From contig CAYQOX010000002.1 in NCBI GenBank assembly GCA_964419335.1, positions 62,001 to 126,000 of the forward strand: DNA of 64,000 nt. The letters are read 5' to 3'. Made by a program: the position numbers and the translations under genes. This DNA is from CAYQOX01 sp964419335 (GTDB lineage: Bacteria > Hinthialibacterota > Hinthialibacteria > Hinthialibacterales > Hinthialibacteraceae). The notes beneath the pieces are model-generated. The model was not told where the DNA came from. It saw only the letters and a program-made list of their open reading frames with translations, and made no database searches. This document shows, in pieces, positions 60,555 to 64,000 of the stretch (positions are counted from its first letter, which is position 1; every line of letters starts with the position of its first letter).

Positions 60555-61943
60555 TTATTCCTTGCGTGTATAACCCAATTCATGCCGCAGTGCATCTTCT
60601 AACTCGGGATTGAAAAATTCAAATCCCGTTTGTTTCAAGCGTTCCGGATTCACGCGTGCGCTGGCGAGAAGCAGGGCTTCACCCATTTCGCCAAACATGG
60701 TTTTTACCGCGATCTCTGGCATGGGAATCCAAGCAGGACGATTCAATACCCGAGCCAAGGTTTTGGTAAATTCCTGGTTTGTCACAGGATTGGGCGCGGT
60801 CCCGTTGATGGGACCGTCTAATGTCCCGGTAATAAGCAGATGATGAAAGGCGTAGAGTAGATCATCGATCGCAATCCAACTCATATATTGTTTGCCGCTG
60901 CCGAGCCGTCCACCGCCTCCCATACGGAAGGGAAGCAACATACGTGACAAGGCCCCCCCTTGGGGAGTTAATACGATGCCGATACGGAGATTTGCCACTC
61001 GAATCCCGTTATCCTTCGCGGCTTGAGTCGCCCGTTCCCATTCCCGGCCAACGTTGGGTAAGAAACCCGTACCGGGAGAACTATCCTCTGTCAACACCTC
61101 TTCATTGCGATCGCCGTAATAGCCGATCGCGGAAGCCGAAATAAAAGTCTTGGGTGGTTGCTTTAGTGAGGACAAGGCTTCGCTCAAAAGCCGGGTGCCT
61201 TCTACCCGACTGTCACGAATCCGTTGTTTCTTCTCTTCGGTCCAGCGGTCAGCGATGTTTTCTCCCGCCAGATGGATCACCGCATCCAATCCTTCCAACG
61301 CGTCGCTCTGGACTTTGTGTTCGGCGGGATTCCAATAAATACTCGCGGGGCCTTTCTCATCAGGATTACGAACCAGCCGGTAAACTTGATGGCCGCCGGT
61401 TGTTAAAAACGCGGTTAGATTAGAACCGAGTAGTCCTCGCGAACCGCTGATGGCTATTTTTAAGGATTTTTTCCCGGGATTTTTCCGATGCACTTTTAGA
61501 TCGTTTTGCAATATCCGATGGCGATAGGCCATCATACGTTCCATCCGATTTTCAATGAAATATTTCCCTAAGCGCTCACCCAGCTCGCCCATAGGCAGTT
61601 CATACTCAATATGATCGATCATGGTGAAGCGGTTTTCATCGATAGGTTCAAAGCGATGGGTATGTTCCCAGTGGGCGAAGGGACCCTCGACCTGTCGATC
61701 TTTGAACTGGCGGTTTTCTTCAAAATCAAAATGCTCCGCTACCCAATGGGTCTTGATCGGGCCGGTTTTGATTTGCAAAACCGCTCGATCCCCATCGCGT
61801 ATAGTCCCTTCGCGCTTAACGAGTTGCACATTTTCCCACGGGGGATTTAACCGTTGAAAGGCTCCCTCCCGGGTATGCCATTGAAAGGCCTCTTCTACCG
61901 GGGCCTCGATCGTCGATTGGTATTCAAAGGTTTTTTTATTCAC
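60555..61943 (-). CDS. SRPBCC-epimerase fusion (TIGR01777 family)
   Basis: 462 residues. Residues 1-150 form a SRPBCC/START-like cyclase-dehydrase domain (STIEAPVEEAFQWHTREGAFQRLNPPW). Residues 160-460 are the TIGR01777 NAD-binding extended short-chain dehydrogenase with GSRGLLGSNL (167-176), the VIHLAGENIADRW block, SAIGYYGDR (the YxxxK-like catalytic segment is degenerate here) and the family-specific WIPMPEIAVKTMFGEMGEALLLASARVNPERL. Such fusions are known in several phyla and related proteins are called SulA-like or YfcH, but the substrate is not settled. Same strand as its neighbours. Confidence 0.88.
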   Translation of the reverse strand: MNKKTFEYQSTIEAPVEEAFQWHTREGAFQRLNPPWENVQLVKREGTIRDGDRAVLQIKTGPIKTHWVAEHFDFEENRQFKDRQVEGPFAHWEHTHRFEPIDENRFTMIDHIEYELPMGELGERLGKYFIENRMERMMAYRHRILQNDLKVHRKNPGKKSLKIAISGSRGLLGSNLTAFLTTGGHQVYRLVRNPDEKGPASIYWNPAEHKVQSDALEGLDAVIHLAGENIADRWTEEKKQRIRDSRVEGTRLLSEALSSLKQPPKTFISASAIGYYGDRNEEVLTEDSSPGTGFLPNVGREWERATQAAKDNGIRVANLRIGIVLTPQGGALSRMLLPFRMGGGGRLGSGKQYMSWIAIDDLLYAFHHLLITGTLDGPINGTAPNPVTNQEFTKTLARVLNRPAWIPMPEIAVKTMFGEMGEALLLASARVNPERLKQTGFEFFNPELEDALRHELGYTRKE

Positions 61944-62039
61944 AGTCTCCCCCTCTTTTCGGAATACGTATTATTTACGGTGCCTTTATAGCGCGTTCTG
62001 TCATCCCAAGCAAGCACGGCGTTAGATGGTTTTATTCTC

Positions 62040-63338
62040 TTATTTCCCTTCGCTGGGTTGATCCACAGACCCTTGTTTTTTACGGCGGCGGGCGGCGAAT
62101 TCCGGCGCTTCTTTGATACATTGCCCTAAGATTTTAAAACCGCGAATGAGAAGATTCACAGTCCCTAGCACCAGTTTAGAGGGCGGATTGCCTATTTCCA
62201 GAAAGCCCCGTTCATCCGCTTTCACTTTGCCCCAGTTATGAAAGAGGCATCCCCATGAACTTTTAAGAGCCTCATGCACCTTTTGATTGCCCTTAAAGGG
62301 ATACCAGAACATATCGTGATAAACCACACTGGCAATATAGGCCCAGGGAGCCAGCCAGGTCTTCAACGACCACTCGATCGCATTCTTCAACTTCCCCCAA
62401 TAGATTTGATGCTGCATGCGCGCCGCGAACGTGATGTGTTTATAGGGGCCTTCAAAGTTCCAGTTCTCCGCTGCTGCTTCGGTATCGCCCACAATCTCGA
62501 TCTCGTTGGGATCCCCGCAGCCTAGACCTTTCTCATGGGCGAGGCGGATATATTTCATCTCGCTCATGGGATCGAAGCCCATCATCTTCGCCGCAATCGC
62601 ATCGATGGCCACCTGATCCTCCGAAGCGAGAATCACGTTCTTGACATGGGGGGTCATGCAGCGCGGACCGGGACCATCGCCGACAAAAGTTCCATCCATC
62701 ACCGCAAACAGCCCTCGATGGATTTTCTTTTGAATCATGAGTAAATCCACCAGGGTTTCATGAATCACCGGATGGGTCCAATGGCGGTGCTCATTGAGCA
62801 AGCCTCCAAAAGCGTTTTTCATCGCACCGGTCGTGGTCGTGAATACGTGGGTTTTTACCGTGGGCAATTGAATAATGTTTTCGCCAATAAAACGCTTGGG
62901 AATAGAAAAGCCTTTTGGGTAAACATCGTTAAGGCAAATAAATTCGTTCGCCAAATCGCCCACTGCATCATGTATATTGACCCACTCCTCATCTTCATAG
63001 AGATGAATATTGCGCAATCCATGGGTCTGCACGACATCGATTTGCTTATTTTCCCGTTCACCCAAATGTGAATCGATAACCACCGTCCGATTGTGGCATC
63101 CATGGATCAGTTCCGTATGATAGCCATCCTTTTTCATGGCGCGGATGACCCCTTCCAACTGCCAAGGGGTGGTCGAGCAGGCGGGATAAAAATGGTGCCA
63201 GCTGATATTGATTTTCAACGCAGTATCGGCCTCCTTGGCGATCACATCTTGATAACCCGCTAGGTTCATTAGTTGATGGTAATCCTCGAACACGGTACGA
63301 GGTTCGGTTTTGAGAACAGCCACTTTGGAACGTGCCAC
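62040..63338 (-). CDS. DUF362 domain protein
   Basis: 432 residues. N-terminal KVAVLKTEP and KINISWHHFYPACSTTPWQLEGVIRAMKKDG, then ENIIQLPTVKTHVFTTTTGAMKNAFGGLLNEHRHWTHP, which is the DUF362 core (GAMKN signature), and the final DGTFVGDGPGPRCMTPHVKNVILASEDQVAIDAIAAKMMGFDP. The C-terminal 110 residues have no recognised domain and the iron-sulphur ferredoxin domain found in some DUF362 proteins is absent. The function is unknown; candidate uncharacterised enzyme. GTG/ATG context at 63338 shows AAGGAG-like sequence upstream. Confidence 0.8.
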   Translation of the reverse strand: MARSKVAVLKTEPRTVFEDYHQLMNLAGYQDVIAKEADTALKINISWHHFYPACSTTPWQLEGVIRAMKKDGYHTELIHGCHNRTVVIDSHLGERENKQIDVVQTHGLRNIHLYEDEEWVNIHDAVGDLANEFICLNDVYPKGFSIPKRFIGENIIQLPTVKTHVFTTTTGAMKNAFGGLLNEHRHWTHPVIHETLVDLLMIQKKIHRGLFAVMDGTFVGDGPGPRCMTPHVKNVILASEDQVAIDAIAAKMMGFDPMSEMKYIRLAHEKGLGCGDPNEIEIVGDTEAAAENWNFEGPYKHITFAARMQHQIYWGKLKNAIEWSLKTWLAPWAYIASVVYHDMFWYPFKGNQKVHEALKSSWGCLFHNWGKVKADERGFLEIGNPPSKLVLGTVNLLIRGFKILGQCIKEAPEFAARRRKKQGSVDQPSEGK

Positions 63339-63455
63339 TTGTCTAACTCCTTTAGATTTATCTATGTCTTCTCATTTTATCCTTGGGTCATCAGAGAAAC
63401 AACAGAGAGGGGAGAATCGCGCTGTAAAGTCTTCAAGGTGGGTAAGGATGGAACC

Positions 63456-64000
63456 TTAGCGAATCATTCGCTTGGCGCAAATGAATTTGTCTCTTAATTC
63501 GGACTCTTCATCCAGCCGGGTTTGGCATACTCCGTGCTCAGTGGAAGCATGAATTATTTCTTCATGCCCCATGGCCATGGCAACATGGGTGATATTCCCG
63601 TAAGGGCCGGAAAAGAAGAGCAGATCACCCGCGGCGATGTTTTGCCTCGCTGCCGGAACCGCCGAGATCCTGCCTGTAAGATACTGGTGTTCAGCATCGC
63701 GTGGAAGGTGAAAGCCAATGCAGCGATAGATATATTGCGTGAAGCCGGAACAATCCATCCCCCGATGGGTGGTGCCTCCCCACACATAAGGAATGCCAAT
63801 GAGGGTACGAGCGACTTCGCACATGGCGTGGCGCTGCTGGCTTTGTTGTAAATTGGTTTGAATTAACATCCCCTTAGGAGCAACGAATTGTGAACCTGAA
63901 GGCAGATGAACCTTCTCATTTTCATCCATTGGCAATTGGCAGCCACCGGGTAGGGTGAGCCCATCACAGGTGAGAGAAGTGATAAAATACGCCTGAGTCG
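63456..64000 (-). CDS. NlpC/P60 peptidoglycan endopeptidase (5' truncated)
   Basis: The frame stays open from its stop to the right window edge, so the N-terminus lies outside the window. The TTG at 63935 is unlikely to be the start. The visible part begins with an SH3b-like stretch (CDGLTLPGG, VHLPSGSQFVAPKG) followed by the NlpC/P60 domain: VARTLIGIPYVWGGTTHRGMDCSGFTQYIY with catalytic Cys, then GDLLFFSGPYGNITHVAMAMG with catalytic His and IIHAS with the third polar residue. It cleaves D-Glu-diaminopimelate type bonds in the cell wall. Confidence 0.9.
   Translation of the reverse strand, partial: TQAYFITSLTCDGLTLPGGCQLPMDENEKVHLPSGSQFVAPKGMLIQTNLQQSQQRHAMCEVARTLIGIPYVWGGTTHRGMDCSGFTQYIYRCIGFHLPRDAEHQYLTGRISAVPAARQNIAAGDLLFFSGPYGNITHVAMAMGHEEIIHASTEHGVCQTRLDEESELRDKFICAKRMIR

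Overview
The window is bacterial, Gram-negative and gene-dense (roughly 45 protein genes, no rRNA, tRNA, CRISPR array or insertion sequence seen). It carries L- and P-ring flagellar genes, a complete diderm type II secretion (T2SS) operon, three near-identical prepilin N-termini, Tat-exported sulfatase and FAD oxidoreductases, LamG and PPC/NHL secreted proteins, DUF1573, DUF1207 and DUF362. That mix resembles uncultured polysaccharide-degrading lineages of the Sumerlaeota / Hydrogenedentota / Omnitrophota kind. The phylum assignment is inference from gene content only.

Layout. 1-5.8 kb: end of a secreted protein, a purine permease, a large PPC/NHL secreted protein, a DapA-family lyase and a small beta-rich protein. 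5.9-11.8 kb: a flagellar operon flgF-flgG-flgA-flgH-flgI-flgJ-flgN behind a good sigma-54 promoter. 11.8-13.9 kb: a minus-strand cassette of DUF1573 protein, rhodanese and MauE/DoxX membrane protein. 14-16.3 kb: a sodium-solute symporter with a small membrane partner. 16.6-25.2 kb: a membrane glycosyltransferase-like gene, a pair of M14 carboxypeptidases (one apparently a pseudoenzyme), a Septu-like defence pair whose HNH gene is broken, and a BON-DUF1207 protein. 25.2-28.2 kb: ABC-2 permease, thioredoxin, LexA. 28.4-40 kb: pilin-like proteins, LamG protein, sulfatase, FAD oxidoreductase and a tandem-propeller secreted protein. 40.1-55.4 kb: one 15 kb minus-strand T2SS operon, gspE-F-G-H-I-J-K-L-M-C-D(split in two), led by a Spy-like periplasmic protein and ending in a membrane histidine kinase and an NtrC-type sigma-54 activator. 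55.8-64 kb: FAD oxidoreductase with a discoidin-like domain, chorismate synthase, SGNH hydrolase, SRPBCC-epimerase fusion, DUF362 protein and the end of an NlpC/P60 peptidase.

How it fits together. The T2SS operon has a sigma-54 type -24/-12 element just upstream and encodes its own candidate sigma-54 activator at its far end, suggesting a closed regulatory loop. Its secretin is encoded as two separately exported polypeptides split within an N-domain, and four proteins of the operon share Arg/Gly/Asp-rich low-complexity segments. Three otherwise unrelated large secreted proteins in the window end in the same short C-terminal signature (aliphatic-x-Asp-Trp-x-x-Tyr), a candidate for an undescribed sorting tag. 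These three observations are the best leads for something new.
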